Assembly (NCBI RefSeq): GCF_009380165.1
Contig: NZ_WHUF01000005.1
Span: 1 to 64,000, forward strand
Direction of reading: 5' to 3'
DNA length: 64,000 bases
From: Rugamonas rivuli
GTDB lineage: Bacteria > Pseudomonadota > Gammaproteobacteria > Burkholderiales > Burkholderiaceae_D
Shown: positions 1 through 9,584 of the stretch, piece after piece
How positions within the stretch are numbered: the first letter of the stretch is position 1
How the letters are laid out: every line of letters starts with the position of its first letter
Translations under genes and position numbers: made by a program
The notes under the pieces: generated by a model
Told to the model about the DNA's origin: nothing
What the model saw: only the letters and a program-made list of their open reading frames with translations
Databases searched by the model: none

Positions 1-538
1 CCGCGCCGCCGACGCTGCCGCCCACCGTCGGCGAGCCGTTGGTGGCGCTGCCGTTGGTGGCGTTGCCGCCCGCGCCGCCGGCCACGCCGTTGCCGCCGGT
101 GCTGGCGCCGCCATAGCCGCCCGTGCCGGTGGCGGCACCCGCCGTAGCCGCGCCGCCGGTGCCGCCAGTGCCGGCGCCGCCCGTGCTATTGCCGCTGTTG
201 TCGGCACGGTTGCCGATGTCATGCACGGTATTGCCGGTGACGGTGCCGGTCAGCGCACTGGTGGCAGTGGCCGTCGAAGTGTTGTACGCGTTGGTGAGCG
301 AGGACGTGGCTGTGCCGCCGTTGTTGGCCGCCACGGCGCCGATCGCGCTGGCTGCCGAGCCGCCGGTGCTGTTGTTATTGTTGTTCTTGTTGCTGCTGTC
401 CTGCACCGCCGAAGACCCAGCGTTCGCATGCGCGCCCGCGCCGGACTGCGCCACCGTCGGTGGCGTGGTGGTTTGTGCGTACGCCGCACTGGCACCAAAC
501 GCCAGCGCGATGGCTGCGCTGATTAAAGTTTTTTTCAT
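1..538 (-). CDS. Gly/Ala/Asn-rich secreted protein, N-terminal part (cut by window edge)
   Basis: The minus-strand reading frame starts at ATG 538 and runs open to the window edge (179 codons seen). It starts with a classical signal peptide (MKKTLISAAIALAFGASAAYA, cleavage likely after AYA), followed by low-complexity sequence dominated by Gly, Ala, Ser, Thr and Asn, with a run of Lys/Asn and many GGxG and NG units. An AGGGAG ribosome site sits about 6 bases before the ATG. No enzymatic domain is recognisable; the composition fits an extracellular or cell-surface matrix protein. It lies downstream of a sigma-54-type promoter and next to a sigma-54 activator gene, so regulated surface expression is inferred. 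The function is unknown and the C-terminus (possible sorting signal) is outside the window. Confidence 0.72.
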   Translation of the reverse strand, partial: MKKTLISAAIALAFGASAAYAQTTTPPTVAQSGAGAHANAGSSAVQDSSNKNNNNNSTGGSAASAIGAVAANNGGTATSSLTNAYNTSTATATSALTGTVTGNTVHDIGNRADNSGNSTGGAGTGGTGGAATAGAATGTGGYGGASTGGNGVAGGAGGNATNGSATNGSPTVGGSVGGA

Positions 539-617
539 AGCTGCTCCCTACCTAAACAAGGTGTACGGTTAATCGAATGGGTGCCAGGGGACCGTTATCC
601 CGGCTCCCCTCTCTTTC

Positions 618-632
618 GCAAACTTGATGCCA
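618..632 (-). promoter_or_regulatory. Sigma-54 (-24/-12) promoter candidate for the Gly-rich protein
   Basis: On the minus strand the sequence reads TGGCATCAAGTTTGC, with GG and GC exactly 12 bases apart as required for RpoN promoters (consensus TGGCACG-N4-TTGCA). The predicted transcription start is near 606, giving a leader of about 68 bases before the ATG at 538. The adjacent gene encodes a sigma-54 activator, which strengthens the call. Confidence 0.6.
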
Positions 633-730
633 CCACCGGCACCGTTCGCGCAAACCGTTGATAACCCTGGAGAATTCGCCAGCGCGGCCGATGCGGCGCG
701 GACGCTGCCGCCCACGTTCCGGCGCTGAGC

Positions 731-746
731 GTCACACCGCTGTGAC
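731..746. promoter_or_regulatory. Dyad GTCACA-N4-TGTGAC, candidate enhancer for the sigma-54 activator
   Basis: A perfect 6-bp inverted repeat (GTCACA, spacer CCGC, TGTGAC) lies about 125-140 bp upstream of the predicted start of the sigma-54 promoter at 618-632, a typical distance for an activator binding site. It sits between the activator gene stop and the promoter. It has no T-tract, so it is unlikely to be just the terminator of the regulator gene. Binding is inferred. Confidence 0.4.
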
Positions 747-789
747 AGCGCGGCAGCTGCGTTCAGCTCATCGCCAGAGCGAAGCGCCG

Positions 790-2163
790 CTATTTCGACG
801 GCGAACCGGCGGTGTAACAAACACGCGACGGCGCCGGAATGCCGTGCTTGGCCAGCAGCCGATACAGCGTCATGCGCGATACACCAAGGTCGCGCGCGGC
901 CAGCGTGATGTTGCGCCCGGCCCGCTGCAGGCTGGCGTCGATGGCGTCGCGCTCGGCGCGGATGCGGGCGTCGTCCAGCGGCGCCGATTCACGCGCCGCC
1001 TGGTCCGTGCTCAACCCAAGATCCTGCGGCAGGATCAACCGTCCCTCGGCCATCACCATCGCGCGCCGCACGCGGTTGAGCAGCTCGCGCACATTGCCGG
1101 GCCAGTCGTAGTCGCGGATCGCTTGCGCCGCACGGCCGCTGAAGCCCTTGACGCGCGGCGCCCGCTCGCTGGAATACGCACGGAAAAAATGTTCGGCCAG
1201 CGGCAGCAGGTCTTCCTTGCGCTCGCGCAGCGGCGGCACATCCAGCGCCAGCACATTGAGCCGGTAGTACAGGTCTTCGCGAAACGCGCCGCGCGCCGCC
1301 GCCTGCGCCAGGTTGACGTGCGACGCCGCGATCACCCGCACGTCGACCGCGATGCTGTGGGTGGAACCCAGGCGGTAGATGGTCTTCTCCTGCAGGAAGC
1401 GCAGCAGGTTGGCCTGCAGTTCCATCGGCAGGTCGCCGATTTCATCGAGGAAGATGGAGCCGCCCTGCGCCGCCTCGATCAGCCCGCGCTTCTCGCGCGC
1501 CGCGCCGGTAAAGGCGCCGCGCTCGTAGCCGAACAATTCGGACTGGATCAGCGTGGCCGGAATCGCCCCGCAGTTGATGGGCACGAACGGACCGGCGCGG
1601 CGCGGCGAATGAGCGTGCACGGCCTGCGCGACCAGCTCCTTGCCGCTGCCGCTTTCGCCCCAGATCAGCACCGGCGCACTGGCGCCCGCCACCTTGACGA
1701 TCTGCCGCCGCAGGCTGGCGATGGCGGAGGACTCTCCCGTCAACGCGGGCACTGGCTGGATGCGGCCGTGGCCATCGGCAGCGCGGCACAGCGCCGCCAG
1801 GCCGTGCGCGTGGCCCAGCGTGTGCCGCAAGCGCTCCACATCCAGCGGCCAGGTGTGAAAGTCGCGGCAGTGATCGTGCACCAGCCGCCGCCACGCCGCC
1901 GACTCCAGCGCGGGCGGATGCAGCAGCGCGATCCAGTGCATATCCCAGTGCTCGTGCAGGAAGCCGTCCATCGCCGCGCACAGCTGGTCGTCATGCTCCT
2001 CCACCAGCAGCACGCCCACCAGCAGCGGACGCACCTTCAACTGGCGGCGGGCCTCGGCCAGCGTCGCCGCACTGCATACGTCCCATCCCTGTACTGCTGC
2101 GCTCAGCGTTGCCGGTATGGCGAGATTCCCGATTGTTATGCAGAGTATGGATTTTTTCGTCAT
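790..2163 (-). CDS. Sigma-54-dependent Fis-family transcriptional activator (VpsR-like layout)
   Basis: The 457-residue protein has an atypical N-terminal receiver-like domain (about 1-135), a central AAA+ activator domain (about 140-375) and a C-terminal Fis-type HTH (about 405-445, ARDLGVSRMTLYRLL). The AAA+ domain shows Walker A GESGSGKE, the sigma-54 contact loop GAFTGA, Walker B IFLDEIGD and the WPGNVREL motif. The N-terminus lacks an obvious phospho-acceptor Asp in the usual place, as in VpsR/FleQ-type activators that sense ligands rather than phosphorylation. It probably drives the neighbouring secreted-protein gene from the -24/-12 promoter at 618-632. A role in surface or matrix production is inference from that neighbour. 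Confidence 0.88.
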   Translation of the reverse strand: MTKKSILCITIGNLAIPATLSAAVQGWDVCSAATLAEARRQLKVRPLLVGVLLVEEHDDQLCAAMDGFLHEHWDMHWIALLHPPALESAAWRRLVHDHCRDFHTWPLDVERLRHTLGHAHGLAALCRAADGHGRIQPVPALTGESSAIASLRRQIVKVAGASAPVLIWGESGSGKELVAQAVHAHSPRRAGPFVPINCGAIPATLIQSELFGYERGAFTGAAREKRGLIEAAQGGSIFLDEIGDLPMELQANLLRFLQEKTIYRLGSTHSIAVDVRVIAASHVNLAQAAARGAFREDLYYRLNVLALDVPPLRERKEDLLPLAEHFFRAYSSERAPRVKGFSGRAAQAIRDYDWPGNVRELLNRVRRAMVMAEGRLILPQDLGLSTDQAARESAPLDDARIRAERDAIDASLQRAGRNITLAARDLGVSRMTLYRLLAKHGIPAPSRVCYTAGSPSK

Positions 2164-2337
2164 GACGATTGGACGAAAAAGCGTGCGGAAAGTTCAAGCT
2201 TTCAATTTCAGTAAAAATAGAAGGAGCTTGCCGCGACCTCGGCATCAATATAGAATGCCTGCGCAGTTTTTTTGACGAGGGGTATGCCAGCCTGTCAATA
2301 GTGAAAATAAGTTAAAAACAAAGACGGGATAAAGTAC

Positions 2338-2958
2338 ATGAGCGATTTTCAACTGAAGCCGGCTGATTTGCCGAGCTGGGGCCAGCGCACCGCCTTGCGC
2401 GTACTGGGCCTGTTCGGCTGGCGCATGCTGTATCGCCCATTGCCCGGCCCACGCGGCATCGCCGTGATTTATCCGCACACGTCCAACTGGGACTTCATGG
2501 TCGGCCTGTTCGGCAAGTGGGCGCTGAACCTGCCGTTCCGCTGGCTGGCCAAGGATTCGCTGTTCAAACTGCCCGTGATGGGCAAATGGTTCCGCGCACT
2601 GGGCGGTGAACCGGTCGAACGCGGCACGCCTAGCGGCACCATCAAGCTGCAGGCGCAGCGCATGAACGCGGCCGACTGGTACTGGGTCGGCATCACGCCG
2701 GAAGGCACGCGCGGCTATCGCCCGAACTGGAAGAGCGGCTTCTATCATCTGGCGCTGGAGGCCAAGGTGCCGCTGGTGCTGGTGTATATCGACTATCCGA
2801 ACAAGACGCTAGGCCTGGTCGATCACGTGTTCCCGACCGGCGACCAGGAGGCCGACATGGCCGCCATCCGCGCCGGCTTCGAAGGCCACCAGGGCCTGTA
2901 TCCGAAGAACGCGGCGCCCATCGTGCTGCAAGAGCGCCGCACCGAAACGCGCGATTAA
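2338..2958 (+). CDS. Lysophospholipid acyltransferase family protein (PlsC-like)
   Basis: This 206-residue protein carries the acyltransferase signature H-x4-D (HTSNWD, about residue 47) and the substrate-binding TPEGTR motif (about 120), hallmarks of glycerophosphate acyltransferases. It is shorter than PlsC (about 240) and lacks a clear N-terminal transmembrane anchor; such short members are common in Proteobacteria and their exact acceptor is usually unknown. It is divergent from the sigma-54 regulator and convergent with the end of the urease operon (3-base gap), so it forms its own unit. The reaction (acyl transfer to a lysophospholipid or related lipid) follows from the family; the specific substrate cannot be read from sequence. 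Confidence 0.82.
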   Translation: MSDFQLKPADLPSWGQRTALRVLGLFGWRMLYRPLPGPRGIAVIYPHTSNWDFMVGLFGKWALNLPFRWLAKDSLFKLPVMGKWFRALGGEPVERGTPSGTIKLQAQRMNAADWYWVGITPEGTRGYRPNWKSGFYHLALEAKVPLVLVYIDYPNKTLGLVDHVFPTGDQEADMAAIRAGFEGHQGLYPKNAAPIVLQERRTETRD

Positions 2959-2960
2959 CC

Positions 2961-3518
2961 TCAGACCGTCGCCGCCAGCATCACGCCGGTGGCGGCAATC
3001 GCGGCGCCGGAAATCTTCAGCGCCAGCGCCGGGCTGACCTGGCCCAGCACCCTTCCCCCGTAGACCAGCAGCGCGCTCGCCGCCAGCAAGCCCATGGCGC
3101 TGGCCGCCGCCGGCAGTTCGTGGCCGTGCGCATTGCCATGCAAAAGCGCGAACGCGCCGACCATCACCGCTCCCATCGCCGCAGGCAGGCGCGCTGCCAC
3201 CGCGATCAGCACGCCCATCAAGGCCACCGTCAGCGCGATGCCCGTCTCCAGCCCCGGTATCGTCAGGCCGGCCACGCCGGTCAACACGCCGAACAGCAGC
3301 ATGCCGAGGAAGGTCGCAGGCAGCCATCGTGCGCTGGACTGGCGCGCGCTCCAGATCCCCACCGACAGCATCGCCAGCAGATGATCCAGGCCGGTGAACG
3401 GATGGACGAAACCGTCGAAGAAGCCATGCGTGTGTGCGCCGCCCGTCTGCGGGTGGGCCGATGCGGCGGCGCTGACCAGTACCAGTGCGGCCAGCGCCGC
3501 GATGCGTTTGTTCTTCAT
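2961..3518 (-). CDS. hupE: HupE/UreJ family nickel permease-like membrane protein
   Basis: The 185-residue protein has a signal-like N-terminus and about six further hydrophobic segments. It shows the HupE/UreJ motif HPFTGLDHLLAML near residue 38 and the His-rich GNAHGHELP near 120. The family is thought to import nickel, the metal of urease. It is the last gene of the urease operon, and its start codon overlaps the ureG stop (ATGA), which implies translational coupling. It supplies Ni2+ for the UreE/UreG maturation route encoded just upstream; the transport role is known for family members and inferred here. Confidence 0.88.
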   Translation of the reverse strand: MKNKRIAALAALVLVSAAASAHPQTGGAHTHGFFDGFVHPFTGLDHLLAMLSVGIWSARQSSARWLPATFLGMLLFGVLTGVAGLTIPGLETGIALTVALMGVLIAVAARLPAAMGAVMVGAFALLHGNAHGHELPAAASAMGLLAASALLVYGGRVLGQVSPALALKISGAAIAATGVMLAATV

Positions 3519-4159
3519 TGGATCTCCTGTGCAAAGTGTGGGGTTTGGCCGAGCAGGCCTTGTTCGCGGATGAAATCGATGACGGCCTGCACTCCGTCGC
3601 CGCTGCGCAGATTGGTGAACACGAACGGCCGCGCACCGCGCTGCTGTTTGGCGTCGCGCGCCATCACATCGAGGTCGGCGCCGACGTGCGGCGCCAGGTC
3701 GGTCTTGTTGATGATGAGCAGATCGGAGCGGGTAATGCCGGGGCCTCCCTTGCGCGGAATCTTCTCGCCGCCGGCCACGTCGATCACGTAGATCGTCAGG
3801 TCCGACAGCTCCGGACTGAAGGTGGCGGCCAGGTTGTCGCCGCCCGATTCGACCAGTATCAGATCAAGATTGGGGAAGTCGGCCTGCATGCGGGCGATGG
3901 CTTCGAGGTTGATCGACGCGTCTTCGCGGATCGCCGTGTGCGGGCAGCCGCCGGTTTCCACGCCCATCAGGCGCTCGGCCGGCAGCGCGTCCGCGCGCAG
4001 CAGGATCTCCATGTCTTCCTTGGTGTAGATGTCGTTGGTGATGACGGCCATGTCGAAATGGTCGCGCATGCCTTTGCAAAGCATCTCGCACAGGGCGGTC
4101 TTGCCGGAGCCTACCGGGCCGCCGATGCCGACGCGCAGGGGATTCGAATTTGGAGTCAT
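3515..4159 (-). CDS. ureG: Urease accessory GTPase UreG
   Basis: At 214 residues it has the usual UreG length. It contains the P-loop GPVGSGKT (about residue 14), the metal-binding CPH motif in GVETGGCPHTAIREDAS, and the guanine-recognition NKTD (about 153). UreG hydrolyses GTP to drive nickel delivery into apo-urease together with UreD, UreF and UreE. I chose ATG 4159 (MTPNSNPLRVGIGG), which matches the family start; a longer in-frame extension upstream overlaps ureF and is not family-like. It follows ureF by 13 bases and overlaps hupE. Confidence 0.96.
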   Translation of the reverse strand: MTPNSNPLRVGIGGPVGSGKTALCEMLCKGMRDHFDMAVITNDIYTKEDMEILLRADALPAERLMGVETGGCPHTAIREDASINLEAIARMQADFPNLDLILVESGGDNLAATFSPELSDLTIYVIDVAGGEKIPRKGGPGITRSDLLIINKTDLAPHVGADLDVMARDAKQQRGARPFVFTNLRSGDGVQAVIDFIREQGLLGQTPHFAQEIQ

Positions 4160-4172
4160 GTTGGTTCTCTCA

Positions 4173-4856
4173 TTAAGATCGGTATAAACGGCTGTACTGC
4201 ACTTCATGCAGCATCGACAGCAGCGACAGGCCGGGCGCCCAGTTGCACATATCGTCGTCGCCGACGGTTTGCGCATGGCGGGCGGCGGCTTCGATGTCGG
4301 CCCGCAGCGACAGCAGGATGCGCTGGCCCGCCACCTGCCCGAGCGGCACGGATTTGACGCAGACCAGCACCTGGTTCTCGGCCCACGCGAACAGCATCGC
4401 CAGCAGTGCGGCGTCGTGCGGGATGTTCAGGGCGGCGACGGCGCAGGCGAAGGCGGTCGGCAGCGCGACTTCCGGCTCGCGCTGCAACTGCGCCAGCATG
4501 TCGGCGTCGACGATGTTCAGTTCCGCCACCAGCTTGGTCAGCGAGTAGCCCATCTGGATGGTCTCGGCGCGGAACTCGGCGCTGTCGCGCGAGGCGATGA
4601 AACGTTCGCTCCATTCCGAGGCTGCGGACCAGTCGCGCCGCGACCAGGCCTGCATCAGGCGCCAGCACACCGGTGCTTCCCATTGCGCCACCACTTCGTG
4701 CAGATGGCGCAGTATCCAGGCGCGTGCGGTGTCGGCGTTGTGGACCTTGCCCGATTCCAGCGCCGCCTCCAGCCCCTGCGAATAGCTGTACGCGCCGATC
4801 GGCAGCGCCGGACTGGCGAACTGCAGGAGGTTGAGCAGCGCCGCGGCTTGCATCAT
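4173..4856 (-). CDS. ureF: Urease accessory protein UreF
   Basis: The 227-residue protein starts MMQAAALLNLLQFASPALPIG and carries the UreF signature PALPIGAYSYSQGLE near the N-terminus. UreF forms a complex with UreD on apo-urease and regulates UreG GTPase fidelity. The start at 4856 overlaps the ureE stop (ATGA), as expected in this operon; a longer upstream reading frame is only the antisense-like frame over ureE and was discarded. The C-terminal SRLYRS tail is typical and involved in UreD/UreG contacts in homologues. Confidence 0.95.
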   Translation of the reverse strand: MMQAAALLNLLQFASPALPIGAYSYSQGLEAALESGKVHNADTARAWILRHLHEVVAQWEAPVCWRLMQAWSRRDWSAASEWSERFIASRDSAEFRAETIQMGYSLTKLVAELNIVDADMLAQLQREPEVALPTAFACAVAALNIPHDAALLAMLFAWAENQVLVCVKSVPLGQVAGQRILLSLRADIEAAARHAQTVGDDDMCNWAPGLSLLSMLHEVQYSRLYRS

Positions 4857-5353
4857 GCCGTGTCGCCGGGGCGGTGGATCTTCTGGCGCAGCGGGATGGG
4901 CGCCAGCGGACCGTCGTGATGGTGCGAGTGCCCGCCGCCATACGCGCCGGACTCCGGCTCGAACGCCGCCTTCTCCTCCACCACCGTCGCGCCCAGCCCC
5001 GCCAGCATCTCCTTCAGCACCGCATCCGCGCGGATGCGCAGGAAGCCGTCGCCGACCTGCGCCTGCGTGTGGCGGTTCCCAAGATGGAAAGCGCAGCGCA
5101 GCAAGGTGTGCGCATCGGCGCAGGTGATCTTGTAGGTCGGCTCCGGCGCGGCCACCACCTTGACCACGCGCTTGTCCTCGCCGGTCAGCAGGTCGCCGTC
5201 GCGCAGCACGGTGCCGCGCACGGTGAACACGGCGACGTCCTCGCCGGTGTCCAGCGTCGCCCGCAGGCGGCACTTCTCGCGCAGTTCATAGGGCAGTACC
5301 AGTTGGGCCGCGATGATGTCCGCGCTTGGGATTTTGGTGTGCAGTGTCAGCAT
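4853..5353 (-). CDS. ureE: Urease accessory nickel metallochaperone UreE
   Basis: The protein is 166 residues with the UreE N-terminal peptide-binding domain, the conserved HLGNRH motif (about residue 92, metal-site His at the dimer interface) and a short His-rich tail GGGHSHHHDG (about 140-149) that can bind nickel. UreE hands Ni2+ to UreG. The His tail is shorter than in Klebsiella UreE. The stop overlaps the start of ureF and the start lies 6 bases after the ureC stop, all within one operon. Confidence 0.95.
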   Translation of the reverse strand: MLTLHTKIPSADIIAAQLVLPYELREKCRLRATLDTGEDVAVFTVRGTVLRDGDLLTGEDKRVVKVVAAPEPTYKITCADAHTLLRCAFHLGNRHTQAQVGDGFLRIRADAVLKEMLAGLGATVVEEKAAFEPESGAYGGGHSHHHDGPLAPIPLRQKIHRPGDTA

Positions 5354-5359
5354 AAGTCC

Positions 5360-7060
<1,701 letters not shown>

Positions 7061-7061
7061 G

Positions 7062-7388
7062 TCAGCCCTTCGGTGGATTGGGATCGAGCTTGCCCATGAC
7101 TTTGCCATTGAAGCCATAGACCTTTTGTTCGCCGCCCAGCTTCACCAGTTCCACCGTGCGCTGCTGGCCCGGTTCGAAACGCACGGCGGTGCCGGCGGCG
7201 ATATTCAGGCGCATGCCGTAAGCCTTCCAACGTTCGAACTTGAGCTCCGTGTTGACTTCGAAAAAATGGAAATGCGATCCGACCTGCACCGGCCGGTCGC
7301 CCTGGTTCGTCACCACGACGGTCGCGGTGGCGCGGCCTTCATTGAGGCCGATCTCGCCCTCTTCGAGCAGATATTCACCTGGGATCAT
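7062..7388 (-). CDS. ureB: Urease beta subunit UreB
   Basis: The protein is 108 residues, starting MIPGEYLLEEGEIGLNEGR, with the typical VGSHFHFFEVN and RLNIAAGTAVRFEPG motifs. It is a structural subunit of the (UreABC)3 holoenzyme. A near-perfect Shine-Dalgarno AAAGGAGGT lies just upstream of ATG 7388 and decides this start over longer upstream frames that overlap ureA. It lies 11 bases after ureA and one base before ureC. Confidence 0.96.
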   Translation of the reverse strand: MIPGEYLLEEGEIGLNEGRATATVVVTNQGDRPVQVGSHFHFFEVNTELKFERWKAYGMRLNIAAGTAVRFEPGQQRTVELVKLGGEQKVYGFNGKVMGKLDPNPPKG

Positions 7389-7399
7389 GATGACCTCCT

Positions 7400-7702
7400 T
7401 TAGGGGATGGGGTTGTGGACGGTAACGAGCTTGCTGCCGTCGGGGAAAGTGGCTTCGACCTGGATGTCCGGGATCATCTCCGGTATGCCTTCCATCACAT
7501 CGGCGCGGGTCAGGATGCGGGTGCCTTCGGACATCAGCTGCGCCACGGTCTTGCCATCGCGCGCGCCTTCCATGATGGCGCAGGTGATCAGCGCCACCGC
7601 TTCCGGATAGTTCAGTTTCAGGCCGCGCGCGAGGCGGCGTTCCGCCACGATGCCGGCGGTGAAGATCAACAGCTTGTCTTTTTCTCTTGGTGTCAGGTCC
7701 AT
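7400..7702 (-). CDS. ureA: Urease gamma subunit UreA
   Basis: At exactly 100 residues it has the canonical UreA length and sequence: MDLTPREKDKLLIFTAG at the start, RRLARGLKLNYPEAVALI in the middle, and VHNPIP at the C-terminus. It is the small structural subunit of urease. The start at 7702 follows the ureD stop by 8 bases. The longer in-frame extension upstream lies within ureD and is not family-like. Confidence 0.97.
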   Translation of the reverse strand: MDLTPREKDKLLIFTAGIVAERRLARGLKLNYPEAVALITCAIMEGARDGKTVAQLMSEGTRILTRADVMEGIPEMIPDIQVEATFPDGSKLVTVHNPIP

Positions 7703-7710
7703 GGTTGTTC

Positions 7711-8583
7711 TCAGGTTTGCCAGATGCGCGGCGTGACAGCCACGCGGCCCAGCAGGTGCGGGCGCAAACGGCGCCATACAATCAGCATCAGGCGGCGCGC
7801 GGTTTCGCTGTCGTCGCCCAGGTGGCGCGCGACCAGCACGCCCTTGGTGTGGGTGATGCCGAACAGGTGGCCGCCGTCGGCTTGAATATCGGCGCGGATG
7901 TCGGCCAGCAGCGCGGCCAGCACGGCGGCGGCGAGCGGCTTGCCGGCGGCGACCAGTATGGCGCAGACGCTCTTGCCGTCCAGCGCCAGCGGGCTGTCCA
8001 GCCGTCCGCCCAGCATCGCGCCCTGCTCCCACCAGATCAACTTGCCGTCGCGGCGGATGCTGCTGCGCTGGGTCACGGTGCCGGTGTTGAAGCTTTCGCC
8101 GGAACCGCGCCGGCCCATGCAGAGGATTTCGCAGCCCAGATAAGTGGCGCCTGCGGCCAGTTCGACGTGCTGCTCCAGCACCACGTTAGCGGTATCAAAA
8201 AAGATCGTCTCCTGCGGCAGCCATTCGAGTGCGGCATCCGCGCCCACGTTGAGGCGCACGCACTGGCGCGACACCTTGCCATTGGCCTTGTACCACTTGG
8301 CTGCGCCGGGCGTGGCGATGAAGGCATGCGCGCGCGGGCCGACGCCGACCTCTATCGACAGCTGGTCTCCGCCAACCACGCCGCCGGGCGGATGGACGAC
8401 GATGGCGTGGCACACCTTGGGGTCTTCGGGATACAGCGCCTTCTGCACGCGCAGCGGCCCGTAGTGGCGATTGTCGAACAGCCGCGTGGTGCCGCCGTCA
8501 TCGGCAAAGCCCAGGGTAAGGCTGGCCTGCCAGGCGCTGTGCTGGCCGGCGGCGAGTTCTCTGGATGCGGTGGTATCGGGCAT
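7711..8583 (-). CDS. ureD: Urease accessory protein UreD (UreH)
   Basis: The 290-residue protein has the UreD hallmarks WQASLTLGFADDGGTTRL, HPPGGVVGGDQL and the C-terminal PRIWQT. UreD is the scaffold on which UreF and UreG assemble on apo-urease. It is the first gene of the operon. ATG 8583 is the best start, but a perfect sigma-54 promoter ends so close (predicted transcription start at about 8584) that the mRNA would be almost leaderless. No alternative ATG exists in the next 25 codons. Confidence 0.94.
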   Translation of the reverse strand: MPDTTASRELAAGQHSAWQASLTLGFADDGGTTRLFDNRHYGPLRVQKALYPEDPKVCHAIVVHPPGGVVGGDQLSIEVGVGPRAHAFIATPGAAKWYKANGKVSRQCVRLNVGADAALEWLPQETIFFDTANVVLEQHVELAAGATYLGCEILCMGRRGSGESFNTGTVTQRSSIRRDGKLIWWEQGAMLGGRLDSPLALDGKSVCAILVAAGKPLAAAVLAALLADIRADIQADGGHLFGITHTKGVLVARHLGDDSETARRLMLIVWRRLRPHLLGRVAVTPRIWQT

Positions 8584-8594
8584 GACGGACGTAA

Positions 8595-8610
8595 TGCAAT
8601 CGTCGTGCCA
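8595..8610 (-). promoter_or_regulatory. Perfect sigma-54 promoter for the urease operon
   Basis: The minus strand reads TGGCACGACGATTGCA, an exact match to the RpoN consensus TGGCACG-N4-TTGCA with correct GG to GC spacing. The predicted transcription start is at 8584, one base before the ureD ATG. It is the only promoter-like element I see between ureD and the divergent PEP-CTERM gene that points to ureD. Confidence 0.85.
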
Positions 8611-8667
8611 GCGGAATCGCGGGCTACAACCGCCGTAAGAACATTTTTCGCACCAAAGCGAACGTTT

Positions 8668-8684
8668 CGCACCATGGCGGTGCA
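8668..8684. promoter_or_regulatory. NtrC-type binding site upstream of ureD
   Basis: The 17-bp sequence CGCACCATGGCGGTGCA matches the NtrC consensus TGCACCA-N3-TGGTGCA at 12 of 14 defined positions. It is centred about 92 bp upstream of the predicted urease transcription start, a usual enhancer distance. A second, weaker half-site (TTTCGCACCA at 8646-8655) repeats the left arm 19 bp away. Together with the sigma-54 promoter this predicts nitrogen-limitation control of urease. Confidence 0.7.
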
Positions 8685-8704
8685 GCCAGGCTTGCGGCAA
8701 GGTT

Positions 8705-8732
8705 TTACTTTTGTCTATTTTGCTTGTAAAAT
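8705..8732 (+). promoter_or_regulatory. Sigma-70-like promoter for the PEP-CTERM gene at 8767
   Basis: A -10 element TAAAAT (8727-8732) is preceded by a weak -35 TTACTT (8705-8710) with a 16-bp spacer. The region is much richer in A/T than its surroundings. A ribosome site AAGGA lies at 8757-8761. Confidence 0.4.
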
Positions 8733-8766
8733 AAGCACCATTTTTTATCCCCGTTTAAGGACCACC

Positions 8767-9456
8767 ATGCGATTCACTTCTTTTGCAGCCGCTGTGACGG
8801 TTGCCCTGGCACTGGCTCCGGCCGCACAGGCCACCACCTTCGGCTCCAATCTGATCGCTAACGGCAATGCCGAAAACGGCGTCGCCGGCTGGAACGCCAC
8901 GCCGCAGTTCGAAGTCGTCAAGTACGGCGCAGCCGGCGGCTTCCCCTTCCCTGCCGATCCTGGCCCTGCCGACCGTGGCACCTATTTCTTCGGCGGCGGC
9001 TACGCGGCGCTGTCGACCGCCAGCCAGACCATCGACCTGTCGTCGCTGGCCGCGGCGATCAACACCGGCGCTACGCGCTACGACCTGTCGGCCTGGCTGG
9101 GCGGCTACGACTCGCAGAACGACAACGCCAAGCTGACCGCGACCTTCTACGGCGCCGGTGGCGCAGCGCTGTCCAGCGCCAGCGTCGGCCCGGTCTCCAA
9201 CTCGGATCGCGGCAACCAGACCGGCCTGCTGCTGCGCGACACCCAGGGCTACATCCCGGTCGGCACGCTCAACGTCGGCATCACGCTGGACCTGACCCGC
9301 AACGCCGGCTCCTACAACGACGGCTACGCGGACAACCTGTCCTTCGCCGTGGCCGCCGCGCCGGTGCCGGAAGCCGACGCCTACGCCATGCTGCTGGGCG
9401 GCCTGGCCCTGCTGGGCGTGGTCGCCAAGCGCAAGCAGCGCAAAGTTCAAGCCTGA
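8767..9456 (+). CDS. PEP-CTERM sorting domain protein (PEA variant)
   Basis: The 229-residue secreted protein has an N-terminal signal peptide (cleavage likely after AAQA, about residue 20). A jelly-roll-like middle contains LIANGNAENGVAGWNA and YADNLSF, typical of carbohydrate-binding-like PEP-CTERM proteins. The C-terminal sorting tail VPEADAYAMLLGGLALLGVV is followed by basic KRKQRK. The usual Pro-Glu-Pro is Pro-Glu-Ala here, a tolerated variant. Such proteins are processed by an exosortase and reach the cell surface or the exopolysaccharide matrix; no exosortase is in this window. The start is ATG 8767 with AAGGA upstream. Confidence 0.88.
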   Translation: MRFTSFAAAVTVALALAPAAQATTFGSNLIANGNAENGVAGWNATPQFEVVKYGAAGGFPFPADPGPADRGTYFFGGGYAALSTASQTIDLSSLAAAINTGATRYDLSAWLGGYDSQNDNAKLTATFYGAGGAALSSASVGPVSNSDRGNQTGLLLRDTQGYIPVGTLNVGITLDLTRNAGSYNDGYADNLSFAVAAAPVPEADAYAMLLGGLALLGVVAKRKQRKVQA

Positions 9457-9510
9457 GACTAAAGCCTGATACTTAAGCTTGATACTTGCGCCGTAATCAA
9501 TAGTACTTTG

Positions 9511-9537
9511 CGCCGCGCGGCCTTTTTGCGCGCGGCG
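9511..9537. terminator. GC-rich hairpin after the PEP-CTERM gene
   Basis: The 9-bp arms CGCCGCGCG and CGCGCGGCG enclose a 9-base loop. It lies about 55 bases after the stop codon at 9456. There is no clear T-run after the stem, so it may be a weak or Rho-assisted terminator. Confidence 0.5.
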
Positions 9538-9584
9538 TTCATCCCCATACTGTTTGCTTCTCGATCTGATTAAGTGAGCACAGT

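Noticed and set aside
4857..5273. N-terminal extension of UreF to 366 residues
   Set aside because: It overlaps ureE completely, has Arg/Gly-rich shadow composition, and UreF homologues start at MMQAAALLNLL.
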